A stretch of 64,000 nucleotides of DNA, taken from the NCBI GenBank assembly GCA_030549775.1, contig CM060171.1:147146859-147210858 (forward strand), in the 5' to 3' direction. The DNA comes from Tamarix chinensis (taxonomy: Eukaryota > Streptophyta > Magnoliopsida > Caryophyllales > Tamaricaceae). Numbering within the stretch: position 1 is the stretch's first letter; each line of letters starts with the position of its first letter. Below the pieces are notes generated by a model. It was given only the letters and a program-made list of their open reading frames with translations, was not told the DNA's origin and did no database searches. The position numbers and the translations under genes were made by a program. Positions 47,852 to 58,671 of the stretch are shown one piece after another.

Positions 47852-48709
47852 TGATGCGTGCACGGTTAGAGTTTAAGATTTAGATGGAGTTTATATCGAG
47901 TATTTGATGAGTATGGATTATGGAGGTTGATGATGGGGATTCGAAGGGGTGGATGATGATGGAACATGAGGTAGAAGGATAAATTAATCTTTAAACCACA
48001 TAGAAATAAAGATTAAGGTTTCGAGAACAAAACCGTTCACACAGATTCGGTTTTGTTTCGAGATGATTCGAAACAAATCATTCACACATATTCGACTTGT
48101 TACGAGATGAATCCACACAAAATTCAGGTTTTAAGCAATTCTTAAGGTTGTTCTTCTTATTCAAGTTGTATTTTTCTACTCGGGTTCCTATGGTTTATAT
48201 AGCCAAGGAACCGAGCATCTTTTCAAAATATTACAAGCAAATTCCCTCCCAAAAGCATTAATTCCCTTAAGACTAACTAGTTAATATTTAGTCACTAATT
48301 GACTAAAAGTAAATAACAATAACTCCCTCCCAAAAGAAATAATTCCCTTAAGACTAGATAGAAGATATTAAATGATCTAGCTACTAAAAACCTTATTTGA
48401 CTCAAAAATCAAAATAATAATAAATGACTGAAGACTAGCTAGAAGATATTAAATGATCTAGCTACTAACAACCTTATTTGACTCGAAATACAAATAATAA
48501 TAAATTACTTAAGACTAGCTAGAAGATATTAAATGATCTAGCTACTAACAACCTTATTTGATTCGAAATAAAACTTAAAATAAATGACTTAATATTAATG
48601 TTACGCTAACTAAAGAACGTTGCATACAGCCCATGCATGCACCTCCATGTTTATGTATCTGCGTGGAGTAGTGTAACCATCTATGTCATGTGACTCTGCT
48701 CCCGCATCA
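47852..48709 (-). repeat. LTR of the Gag-only element (5' LTR in its orientation)
   Basis: 858 bp, near-identical to 45417-46273 with the same ~79-bp triplicated unit. Most differences between the two LTRs are single-base changes, many of them C/T. Confidence 0.95.
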
Positions 48710-49539
48710 GATGTGGTTGAATTGGTCAATGACTACATGTTATCTATTTGTGATGCCGAAGAAAAAACATACTTGAGCTCAAATAGTTCATGTAGATCTG
48801 ATTCAAATATAGACTTGCTTCATGACCTATAAACTCTAGAATTTTTAAATACCCTTCGCTGCTCAGGTGTGCCAAATCATGCATTGCATTTGAAGGTTGG
48901 TACTCTGGTAATGTTGATCTGAAACATTGCTCATAAATTCAAATTATGAAATGGTACACGTTTGGTTATCACTCGACTTGGAAATCATGTTCTTGAAGCA
49001 AAAATGCTTGATGGGAGAAGATCCGGTGATAAGGTTTTGATTCCAAGACTAACTCTTACACCATCAGACTCAAGAATGTCATTTAGATTCAATCGTAGAC
49101 AATTTCCTCTCATTATTTCATATGCAATGACAATAAATAAAAGTCAGGGTCAATCAATGTACCATGTTAGATTACTATTAAAAAAAACCGTTTTCAGTCA
49201 TAGTCATTTATACGTTGCAATATCAAGAATTACACATCATAATGGACTAAAAATATTGATATACAACAACAGTGGAAAAGAAAGCACATCCACAACAAAT
49301 GTTGTCTTCAAGGAAGTGTTCCAAAATATCTAGCTACATTATGTATTTCCTTCTTCGGTCATTTTTTCCGTATACTCTGTATTTGTCATTTCAACATATA
49401 ATGTATTACTTTTTTTATTTCATCTTTCTCCTAATATTTTATCCTTTATATTAACCATGTTTTCTATTATATTTCTATAACTTCTTATATTATTTTTTAT
49501 TTTAATTATTTTAAAATTTATTATCACAATAACTAAAAT

Positions 49540-49573
49540 TCTACCCGTGCATCGCACTGGGAGATGTAACTAG
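49540..49573 (+). other. Helitron 3' hairpin and CTAG terminus
   Basis: CCCGTGC and GCACTGGG flank ATC with one bulged base. Twelve bases later the element ends CTAG before a T. This is the rolling-circle termination structure typical of Helitrons. Confidence 0.8.
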
Positions 49574-50689
49574 TATTAAAAAAATTAACAATTTTATCAT
49601 ACCCTAACTCCCTAATTCTAAATCTTAGCCTAACCTTAATTTTTATTCTAGGCTATTAATATCTTTTCTAACCTGAACCTAACCCTAGATGATCTTTAAT
49701 TAATTTAACCTAATATCCTAACCTAAATTATGTGAACCTAAACCTAATTCTAAACCCACACCTTTTCTTTTCTTTTTTTCTTTTTCCTTTTACTTTTCTT
49801 TTTCTTCTCCTTCTCCTATTCCTTTTCCTTAGTTGGTTATTTTTCCCTTTCTTATTTCCATTGTGTGCACCAAATTTTTTCCCCTACCAAGCTTACCCCT
49901 ACCCCATTAGCTCCTAGGTCCTACATTTGTAGATTGGGGTTGAAAGTTTGGCTGATTACCCCTTCCCTGCATACATGTGTGCATGTGTGTCTGTGTCTGT
50001 GTCTGTGTAAGGCACAGTTAGTACTCTGAACCCACCCCCTTCTCCCTCTAAATTTTATATCAAGAAAACCACCCCAAACACAACCTTAATACCTTCCTAT
50101 CTCTTATCCTTGCCATCACCAAAACAACCACAAAAACCCATCATCGACTAGCCCAACCAAAGAACCTCCACCACCTTTGGTAAACTTCACCATCCCCTCA
50201 CTCTTAACGCCAACCAAACTCACCACAACTTAACCCCCAAGCTCCGGTACGAACAACCAAACACCACCCCACCATTCAACAAAACCAACCAAACCACACC
50301 CTCCACCTTCAGCCACACCCATTGAAATGCACCTCCCCCTTTTAGCCATTTCCACCAATGTCAACTCCCTTGCTTTAGCCTCCCTTGCCATTACAACACC
50401 CCTATCAACATCAGGTTCTTCTATTGTTATCCCCCTTTCTAGACAATCATAATTGATCCCCTCCTTATTGCACAAGTCTTGGTTGAGACCCCCTTCAAGA
50501 CTTGGTTTAATTTTCTCATTTATTTCACTCCCATTTACCTTATATTTTTCTTGACTATATCATTAGGTGCTGATGTGGTTTTTGCTAATTTTTTCTTAGG
50601 TGATTTATCAAAAATTCAAAGGAGGTAGGATAGGATACGCAGACTTAGTGACCCAGCATGTTCTTCCCTGGGGTTGTATAATATTGATA

Positions 50690-51080
50690 CCATTCCACTA
50701 GTAAGAATAGTGGCCGGGTGTGTTTTGTCCTAGGTTGTATAGTATTATCGTTCTACTAGTGAGAATAGTGGTTAGGAGAATTTTTTTTCCTAGAGTGGTA
50801 TAACCATTCTACGGTTTGAGAATATTGGGGTTCTTGAGTTCAATCTAAATAAATTACATGAATGATCATAATCATTAATAAGATATTAATCACTTAAAAT
50901 GGAAAACTATGAGAGTTAAGACCGGTTGTACTTGTCTGTTTCACTGGGTGAGAATAGTTGTCGGGAGTGTGTTACCTCAATGTTATATATTATTGATAAC
51001 CATTCCACCGATATATAATAGTGGTCAGAAGATTTTTGACCTAGGGTTGTATATATTGATAACCATTACACTGGTTGATA
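50690..51080 (+). repeat. Degenerate 'agaatagtgg' repeats in gypsy LTR
   Basis: About six variants of 'ccattccacta..gagaatagtgg' followed by 'cctagg'. Related to the arrays at 9840, 16970 and 58250. Confidence 0.65.
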
Positions 51081-51722
51081 ATAGTAGGGTCTTTGAACTC
51101 AACGTAAATAAAATAAAGGATCATGTTATTTGGAATAACAAGATATAGATTAGTAATTAGTTGTATTACGCATGATTGTTGATTTCCTATCATGAATACA
51201 TATAATTAGTTGTACCCCTTACAAGAATGTATCGTTACTTTACTCAATACATAACGTAACGACTATCGTTCTCATGGGTGCTACTCATTCCCATGAGCAG
51301 ATGACCTGGATGTCTATATGTAGGTTGATGAGGACCTAGTAGGTGATTATGCAACTTATAATGTTCTGTATGGGGTGGAGTGATATTATAGATCATGTGT
51401 TTTGGGCATAGAGTATTGTTATCTAGATGATAGTTTTTATCCAGCTACATTTTTGGACTCTTAGTTCCATGGTATACCTTTTGTCTATATTTAGGATTAT
51501 TGTACTTAGAGTTAATCTCCAAACTTATATTTATGCTAGTGAAGTTTATCTTATTTTCTTTTTATTCTATTTTACTTTTAATGGTTCTGCCTTATGATTA
51601 ATGTAAAGATATTATTTTAAGCCAAACTTATGTCAATTATGATGGTAGCACCTGATTATTTTGGTTCTATGCTTCCGTTGTAAAATGAAACTTTCAGCAG
51701 TAAATTTTGGGGTGTTATAAGT

Positions 51723-51734
51723 TGGTATGAGAGC
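51723..51734 (+). other. Primer-binding site of the gypsy element
   Basis: TGGTATGAGAGC, a methionine-tRNA type site with one mismatch, three bases after the 5' LTR end. Confidence 0.75.
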
Positions 51735-51973
51735 TTTGGTTTTGATTACCGTTATTAATTTTTAAATTTCAGTTTTCAATGATCCCTTATATGATTTTAT
51801 AGGTTTATTTCATATTTTAAGAAAATTTTGATTCTTTGAAAACCTAGATCAACTTGTAAGGAATTGAGAATGGGCAGGCTAGGAAGCCTTTAAATGTGAT
51901 TATGTGAATTATATATACTAGTAAGCTAGAAATGATTATTCTAACACATTTTCTGCCTTGCAGCTAGCTCACA

Positions 51974-53433
51974 ATGGCCCTTAACAGCCACATCAACCGT
52001 ATGTAGGAGAATTTTAAGGCCTTTATTGAGTTCATTAGGAGTCCACTGCTGCTGCCTCAACTTCAGCTACTACCACCACCTCTGAATTACCTAGAGGAGT
52101 GTATTAGAGAATACTAACTTCAGAGGGTCACAAGACATCGCCCACCAATCTATGCCAGTGAAGAGGATTTGATTATCCTATAAGAATGGATTTGGTACAT
52201 GGATAAGACATATGTGGCAATTGATTTCCCACCTACTCAAAAGGCGAGCATTGCAACATTCTTTCTTTGAGGATTTGTCGATACTTGGTGGTTAGGTTGT
52301 CATGTATAGGAAGAATTGTCGATGTCTTGGGAGGAATTTAAGACAATTATCCATACTAAGTTATATATGGAGAGCATTAAGAAAAAGAAGATGAAGGAGT
52401 TCATGTAACTTACTCAAGGAGAAATGACAGTGAGATAGTACCATACCTGGTTCATAGAGCTTTTGATGTTCCTACTTGGGATAGTAGTCAGTGAGTCAAC
52501 GGTGGTTTATTAGTTTGAGTAGGGGTTTCACTTCAGCATTTGGAGGGTGTTATGGATTTCAAAGACTTAGCCACATTGTTCAAATGAGTTTGTGTTGCCG
52601 CTGCCATATTACAAGAGCAAGCTTCTATTTGAGGCAAAAGGAAGCTAGAGACATAGGGTTTTAGAGGCAGGATTGAGTTTTGGGGAGGTATACCTTAAGG
52701 GTTTTAGTTGAGGAGTCAACTAAATGGTCCTATCAGATGTTAAGATTGATCAAGATGCTTTATCTGTCAATGATGTGGAAAAGATCATTCAGAACGAGAC
52801 TACAAAGGCAAGCCTCTTTGTCATTACATTTATGGTAGCTGGTAGGACAGGCCACCAAATATTTGAGTGTTAGAAGCATAGGAATAATTTTCAATTGTAG
52901 AGTGGCAGTTTCAATAGAGAGGACCGCTTATACCACAACAATAGTCTTATCACTATCCGACCTACTAGCCACAACAATTTTAGTAGAAAGCGCCAGCTCC
53001 ACCCAGTGGGCAGCCTAGGGAGACTCATGTTACACCATAAGGGTTTCACCTTTTCCCTCAGAAGAGAGGAGGATAGAGTCAAGGTTCCAGAGGGTATCAT
53101 AAAAGATAATAGGGAGGATAGTCAGGCACGTGTCTAAATGTCATCACCGAGGAAGAGGTTGATCAACAGTTGGATGTTGTCACCGGTAGATTCTCCATCC
53201 TCTCGTTACCAGCTTACATGTTATTTGATTTTGACGCTTGCTTTCATTTTTTTTCTACTATATTTATTGCTAGAGTTGCATTATCTTTGTCTACTAGCGT
53301 ATCTATTTCTATGATGTTACCATTTGGGGATATATTGAATTGCACTAGGCTCTACTCAAATGTGGCCTTAGAGATAGGAGAAGGTAGGCTTCTTAGTGGA
53401 CTTGTTTGATATGAAACTCTATGACTTTGATGT
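51974..53433 (+). pseudogene. Ty3/gypsy gag and protease start, heavily mutated
   Basis: From the ATG at 51974 (MALNSHINRM) the reading, with about a dozen stops and several shifts, gives gypsy Gag landmarks: SWEEFKTIIHTKLYMESIKK, EFM followed by LTQGEMTV, and a broken zinc-knuckle region near 52750 (CGKDHSERDYKG). The protease region follows at 53330-53430, ending LYDFD just before the solo LTR inserted at 53434. It continues at 59298 with VILGMDMLERY. Clearly dead. Confidence 0.82.
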
Positions 53434-54302
53434 TGTAATCTCCCAAAATTTTAAAAACCTATAATATAATAAATAGCTTTTATTTGGGATAAATTTGCTT
53501 TTAAATTTTATTTAATTTAATTATTTTATGGATTTTTTTAGTATATAAAATTAGATGGGAATATTTAATAAATTAAAATAAATATTTTATTATTTTATCA
53601 CACTCATTTTATATGAATAAATTTACAAACCAATATTTTCCTAAAATTATCTTTTTTAAACCCATATATTTAATTATATTAAATTAAATTATTAAAGACA
53701 TTTATTTCCCAAAAATATTACATCCTATTTTTCCATAAATTATTTTATCTATTTTCCCCCTATTTGTCCTTTTTCTTTTCTTTATCCTTTTTCTCCTTTT
53801 TCTTCTTTCTTTCTTTTTCCTTTTTCTTTCCTCCGAGTCGCCAGGCCACGGCCTACCCACTTCCTCCTTGCACCTAGGCTGTATCACATTCTTCCCTCCT
53901 CTCCTTCTCCCACGTAGCAATGCCAGCCCATTCTCCTTTTTTTCTTTTCTTTTCATTTATCCATCTCCCCTTACCGGTCTGACCCAACTTTCTTCCTTTC
54001 CCACACCTAGCCTGCCCTCCTCTCCCTTTCTTTCTTCTTTTACCTTCTGCCCCGACCTGCCCCTCGACGCCCATGCCGAGCATTTCCGACCACCGCCTGC
54101 CTCTCCCTCTCTCCCCCTCGTCCTTTTCTTCCCCATTTCGAACCAAACTAACCCCTACACCCTCCAGCCACGCCTAACTTCTTTCCTCTTCTTTCCTTCC
54201 CTCTCCCTGCCACCAGACCATCGCCTGCCACCCTACAGCTGTAATACCCCAAATTGAGCGAAGTGTTATAAGGATTGAATCGGTTACTTATATCAACAAG
54301 GT

Positions 54303-54392
54303 ATACCATCCTTTTGGTGATTCCATCCTAAGAACTCCATAATTAAGTGTGCTGGCCGTGGAGCAATTTTAGGATGGGTGACCTTCTGGGAA
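54303..54392 (+). other. 5S rRNA-like segment in Cassandra left LTR
   Basis: 'aagaactcca..aattaagtgtgct' and 'aggatgggtgaccttctggg' correspond to 5S rRNA internal promoter parts (box A, intermediate element, box C) in the right order. The box C word AGGATGGGTGACC is intact. RNA polymerase III promoter activity is known for Cassandra 5S-like segments; here it is inference. It is not a functional 5S gene. Confidence 0.85.
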
Positions 54393-54756
54393 TTTTTAAA
54401 AATTTTTTAAAAATTTTTAAGGAAGCACGTGAGTGAGGACAAAGCATGCTGAAAGGACTCGTGTTGATCTGTAGGGTCAATCGATCAATCTGAAAGTTCT
54501 CCATGGTAGCCCCTGCGTGGTCATATCGACTCGGGGTATTACAAATGGTATCAGAGCGAAACCGCGACCGTGAGCTGAACTTGGATAAGCTAGTCGGCCA
54601 CCTAGCGGGACGATTCTTGGGATAAACTGTATTGAGACAGTTAATGTTTGAGGTGCAACGAGGACGTTGTGTTCTTTGAGTGGGGGTGAATGTAATACCC
54701 CAAATTGAGTGGAGTGTTATAAGGATTGAATTGGCTACTTATATCAACATGGTATA

Positions 54757-54845
54757 CCATCCTTTTGGTGATTCCATCCTAAGAACTCCACAGTTAAGTG
54801 TGTTGGCCGTGGAGTAATTTTAGGATGGGTGACCTTCTGGGAAGT
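54757..54845 (+). other. 5S rRNA-like segment in Cassandra right LTR
   Basis: Second copy in the right LTR, with 'agaactccacagttaagtgt' and 'aggatgggtgaccttctggg'. It is slightly closer to 5S rRNA around box A than the left copy. Confidence 0.85.
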
Positions 54846-56394
54846 TTCATAAATTTTCTGAAAATTTTTGAAAATTTCTGAGGAAGCGCGTGAGTGAGGA
54901 CAAAGCGTACTGAAAGGACTCGCGTTGATCTGTAGGGTCAGTCGATCAATCCGAAAGTGCTCCAAGGTAGCCCCTGCGTGGTCATATCGACTCGGGGTGT
55001 TACAACAGCCTACCCGGCTGACCACCTACTCCCCGCTAATCCCTCTTCTTATTCTTCTTCTTCCCTCCTTGCCTCATCCTACCCCATAATGCCGATCCTT
55101 CCTTCCCCTTCCCTAATTCTTTTTTCTCCTTTTCTCCTCATTTAACATCCCCCTATTTTTGCACCATAGCCCCGCTCCGCTACTGTCACCACCACACCAA
55201 CCACTTGCACCACCTCTTACCACCCCCTACTACCACCCAGCACCACCAAGCTACCCCCTCAAGCCACCCTACATCCTTCTTCCTCCCCTCTTCTTTTTCC
55301 ATTCTTTTTCCTCCTTTCTTGGCCTCCACCCTGCTCCTCCTCCATCTGTTGTTATTCTGTGGCTTCCGCCACCTCCCAAGCCACCAACCCACTCCCTGTA
55401 ACCTTCCCTACCACCCCTTACCTACTTTGGCTGAAACACAACCCTGTACCCTCTCCTTTTCCTCCTCCCTTTCCCTTCCTTCTTCTCCTCTGCCACTCCT
55501 ACAACCTACTTCGCAGCCTTGTAGTCATCGCCTCCGTCGTCGGTCACTCATCCCCGACCACCACCTACACCCTACTCCACCCCTACACCCTTCCCTTACC
55601 CTAAATCCCCTCCACCTGCCCTCCTCTTGGCCCCCAAGACCCTAATCTAACCAACCCCAATTTTCTCTCCACCTCCCTTCCTTCGACCCTTTCCCCCTTC
55701 TAGTATGCATGTGGCTCATGCTACTCATGCAGCATGAGTTCCACATTGTTTGGAAATCATTTTGTGTAATTTTGGAGGTATATTAATGGTTAATTAAATC
55801 GTGTTATTAATTAAGGTTTTATAAATTTTTATCCTTTTTTATTTTTTCTATTTCCAATATGATAATTATGGGTATTATTTTTACGTATTGGTTTTGTTAA
55901 TCAAAGCTTGAATCTTTAATGGGGATACCGAGAAGGTTTGATTTATTAGGAAATTAAGGTAATTGTTAAACCTCACTTAAACGCGTGGATAAACATATGT
56001 TAGCACAATAGGGGTTTTAATATGTTATTATTGATAGATGTTGTTTAACATGATATATGTAGTTTCTTGTATTGATTGATAAAAAGGAAAGCATGCTAGT
56101 TTATATGTCATGTATGGAAGAAAAGCTTAAGGAAGGAGATTTGTTATTCAAGAATATGTTAAGTACTTATCCATGCTATATTATGTTATTGTGACCATTA
56201 ATGCATGACTAATATTATTGTGAGCCATAGGGGAATTTTAGTAATATGTCTTGTGTAAGAGTATGGCCTAATATGTGTAGTTGTTAATGAGTATTATGTT
56301 GAAATATAATAGTTGGTGGAATTGGATGATGAGAATAGAGTATTAATATTTATATTTTATGCAGTGGTGATAATTTGATAAAGGTGGTGTAATA

Positions 56395-57560
56395 AAGGGC
56401 AAAATGGTAATTTTATAAGAAAATGGTATTATGGTAATTTTGGAAGTAAAGGGAAATGGTAAATTTGTAAGTAAAGGGTATTATGGTAATTTTAGAAGTT
56501 AAGGGTATTATGGTAATTTTAGAAGTAAAGGGCAAAATGGTAAATTTGTAAGTAAAGGGTAAAATGGTAATTTTAGAAGTAAAGGGTATTATGGTAATTT
56601 TGGAAGTAAGAGACAAAATTTAAATGGTAATTTTGGAAGTAAGAGGTAAAATGGTAAACTTGCAAGTAAAGGGTAAAATGGTGATTTTGGAAGTTGAGGG
56701 TATTATGGTAATTTTAGAAGTAAGAGGTAAAATGGTAATTTTGTAAGTAAAAGGATAAAATGGTAATTTTATAAGTGAAAGGGTATTATGGTAATTTTGT
56801 AAGTAAAAGGGTATTATGCTAATTTTGGAAGTAAAGGGTAAAATGGTAATTTTATAAAAGGGTAAAAAGGTAATTTTGGAAGTAAAAGGGCAAAATGGTA
56901 ATTATGATAATGGAGAAGGGTAAATGGTAATTATGATAATGAAGAAGGGGAATTTGGTAATTTAACCAATAGAAGGGTAATTTAGTAATTATAATAATGG
57001 ATAAGGGCAATTTGGTAATTATGATAATGGATAAGGGAAATTTGGTAATTATGACAATGGAGAAGGGAAATATGGTAATTATGATAATGGAGAAGAGCAA
57101 CTTGGTAATTTAACCAACTAAAGGGCAAAATTGGTAATTATGACAATGGAGAAGGACAATTTGTTAATTTAACCAACTAAAGGGCAATTTGGTAATTGTG
57201 ATAATGGAGAAGGGCAACTTGGTAATTTAACCAACTAAAGGGAAAATGGTAATTATGATAATAAAGAAGGATAATTTGGTAATTCAACTAACTAAAGGCC
57301 AATTTGGTAATTATAACAAAGGAGAAGGGTAATTTGGTAATTTAACCAACCAAATGGGAATATGATAAGTGTAACAATTATGAAGGGTGATTGGTGACCT
57401 AATAAGTGTGGCAGATAACTCGGTAACCTAAACCAAATAAGGGGTAATTTGGTAAGTATGCAACATGAAGGGTAATATGGTAAATTGGCAAGTAAAGAAT
57501 GGATGACTTAACAATTATACAAGCAAGGGGTAATTCAGTAATTCGTATCTAATATGTCGT
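56395..57560 (+). repeat. Minisatellite 'ggtaaaatggtaatttt' in LTR copy B
   Basis: About 1.15 kb of 25-35 bp units ('aagtaaagggtaaaatggta' plus 'attttgg'), passing into 'aattatgataatggagaagg' units. Same array as 15180-16260. Confidence 0.87.
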
Positions 57561-57849
57561 TGTGATAACGGAGTTCGTAATAAGACTTAAGTAACATTAA
57601 ATAGTAAGATAATGGTATTTGATAATTAGTGAGTATCACGAGAATGAATCCTAAATCAAAATCGGATGAGATTATGATGGCCTTAATGATTCCTCTATAT
57701 TATCTTGGATAACCATATCAATAAGGATTACCTAATGATATTAAAACGATTGAAAGGGAATATGTATTTGATTGGTGTGCTTCTCGTGATCACCTTAAGT
57801 AAAACAATAATACTTAAAGTGAAAGACCTCGAGATCAGGAATGGTGGCT

Positions 57850-57872
57850 CTTTAGGGGTTGCTACCCTAAAG
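57850..57872 (+). other. Conserved LTR stem-loop 1 (copy)
   Basis: CTTTAGGG pairs with CCCTAAAG around loop GTTGCTA. Equivalent to 5938, 16560 and 36238. Confidence 0.6.
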
Positions 57873-58249
57873 ACATGGTTTAGCCCAGTGATTTTGGTAT
57901 TTGCTAGTGTGCCTTAGTGGCCCGGCTAGGCCCTACATCTTACGCTATTTAGCTCTACAAACCTACTTAGGGGGTTATACATACTTATGGATTAGGTGTC
58001 CTTGTTGGTAGGGTAATGAGTTAGTTGTAAACACCAGTACGACTAGCGTACCTTTGCGTCCCTGGGTTGATAATTGAAGGGTACTGAGTAGCTTATATGC
58101 ACCAGTGCGACCAGTGTACCTTTGTGTCTCGGGATCTTGATCTCCCTATCAAGGAAAATAAATGAAATTGTTGTGATGATTAAAAAAGGAAAAATACTAA
58201 TCGTGAAAGTGAAAGACTAATGAGTCGAGCCCAGTTGATTATGATTATG

Positions 58250-58610
58250 AGTAGTGGTCCACTGGTTATAACAGTTGATTATGTTACCCTAGAAGATGTT
58301 TATAAGTACTAGTCCATCAGATATAATAGTGGCCTAGAAGCATGTTGCCCTAGAAGATGTTTATATGTATTACGATCCACCGATAATAATAGTGGGGGAT
58401 CCCGAGTTCAATAAAACCAATCATGGATGTGAATAAATTATGAAAAATACTAATCACTTATAGTGGAACACCATGTGAATCGAGGCCAAACCAGTCCACT
58501 AGCGAATAATATTGGCCAGGAGTGTTCTGCCCTAGAGACCGGTCCACCAGCAATAATAGTGGTAAGGAGCGTACTATTCTGTATGTATTTTGGTCCACTA
58601 GCTATAATAG
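58250..58610 (+). repeat. Degenerate 'aataatagtgg' repeats
   Basis: Units of about 60-70 bp joining 'tccac(c/t)' words to 'ataatagtgg'. Homologous to 16970-17350. Confidence 0.7.
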
Positions 58611-58628
58611 TGGGGTTCCCGCACTCAC

Positions 58629-58629
<1 letters not shown>

Positions 58630-58669
<40 letters not shown>
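58630..58669. repeat. (TA)n microsatellite
   Basis: About 19 TA units inside the LTR. Absent from the equivalent place in copy A (after 'gcactcacat' at 17360), so it expanded after the copies separated. Confidence 0.9.

Positions 58670-58671
<2 letters not shown>

Larger units (their letters stand above)
45417..48709 (-). mobile_element. Gag-only LTR retrotransposon (TR-GAG-like), complete
   Basis: A complete minus-strand element. The 857-bp and 858-bp LTRs start TGATGCG and end CGCATCA, a perfect 7-bp inverted end. It is flanked by GATGT on both sides (45412-45416, 48710-48714). In its own orientation the right LTR is followed by a methionine-tRNA-type primer-binding site, one gag gene with zinc knuckle, and a purine tract CTGGGGAGAA directly before the left LTR. 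No protease, integrase, RT or RNase H is present in the 1578-bp interior, so it depended on another element for movement. The LTRs differ at about 16 sites by eye (~1.9%), so it is the youngest insertion whose age can be estimated here. Confidence 0.93.
45236..49333 (+). pseudogene. Helitron PIF1-like helicase, C-terminal part, split by insertion
   Basis: The left piece (45236-45416) reads GTIGSGNDGFSILYIPNDLL, DPLHDIVHSTYPSF and CILAPTSDV. The right piece (48715-49333) reads VVELVNDYMLSICDAEEKTY, LEFLNTLRCSGVPNHALHLK, TRLVITRLGNHVLEAKMLDG, RRQFPLIISYAMTINKSQGQ and LYVAISRITHHNGLKILIYN. This is the C-terminal half of a plant Helitron RepHel helicase. The motif FAMTINKSQGQS-like and the final VAISR motif are intact. 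Walker A and B are absent, deleted where the RPA-like sequence joins. Three in-frame stops lie in the right piece, at a Tyr/Leu-type position near 48829, after VMLI near 48924, and just before NGTRL. A 3.3 kb LTR element sits between the two pieces with a GATGT duplication. Confidence 0.85.
42539..49573 (+). mobile_element. Helitron, internally deleted, carrying a nested LTR element
   Basis: It begins A|TCTATATATATTAAAAAAA and ends CTAG|T at 49573. A hairpin CCCGTGC..GCACTGGG lies about 12 bases before the end. These are the TC start, A-T target and CTRR end of plant Helitrons. Comparison with 62403-62529 shows the uninterrupted target. Coding remnants are an RPA-like gene (43879-45235) and only the C-terminal part of the PIF1-type helicase. 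The Rep/HUH endonuclease and the helicase Walker region are missing, so it is a non-autonomous derivative. Without the nested element it is about 3.7 kb. Confidence 0.88.
42475..51719 (+). mobile_element. Ty3/gypsy 5' LTR, split by a Helitron
   Basis: It starts TGTTATACCCC at 42475 and ends GGGGTGTTATA at 51719, a decayed ...GTTACA. The pieces are 42475-42538 and 49574-51719, about 2.2 kb in total. It is immediately followed by a methionine-tRNA-type primer-binding site and then gag. The first ~120 bases match the 3' LTR fragment at 62403-62529. It contains 'agaatagtgg' repeats (50690-51080) and the block 'atgggtgctactcattccca' (51278), which also occurs in the minus-strand LTR near 9600. Confidence 0.8.
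54240..55004 (+). mobile_element. Cassandra TRIM retrotransposon, complete
   Basis: A 765-bp miniature LTR element. The LTRs at 54240-54543 (304 bp) and 54691-55004 (314 bp) both start TGTAATACCCCAAATTGAG and end in GGGGTRTTACA. The primer-binding site is TGGTATCAGAGC at 54546, the purine tract GAGTGGGGGTGAA ends at 54690, and the interior is only 147 bp with no coding sequence. The flanking duplication is ACAGC (54235-54239, 55005-55009). Each LTR holds a segment very similar to 5S rRNA, the defining trait of Cassandra elements. It depends on proteins of other retrotransposons. It lies within the pyrimidine-rich block of the solo LTR. Confidence 0.95.

Noticed and set aside
54303..54392. A genuine 5S rRNA gene
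   Set aside because: The similarity is partial, embedded in a 304-bp LTR with exact retroelement ends, and repeated in the second LTR. It is a Cassandra feature.
53868..55645. Several Pro/His/Ser-rich frames suggesting extensin-like proteins
   Set aside because: Same pyrimidine-rich LTR block, and the Cassandra element interrupts it. No signal peptide plus SPPPP repeat pattern.
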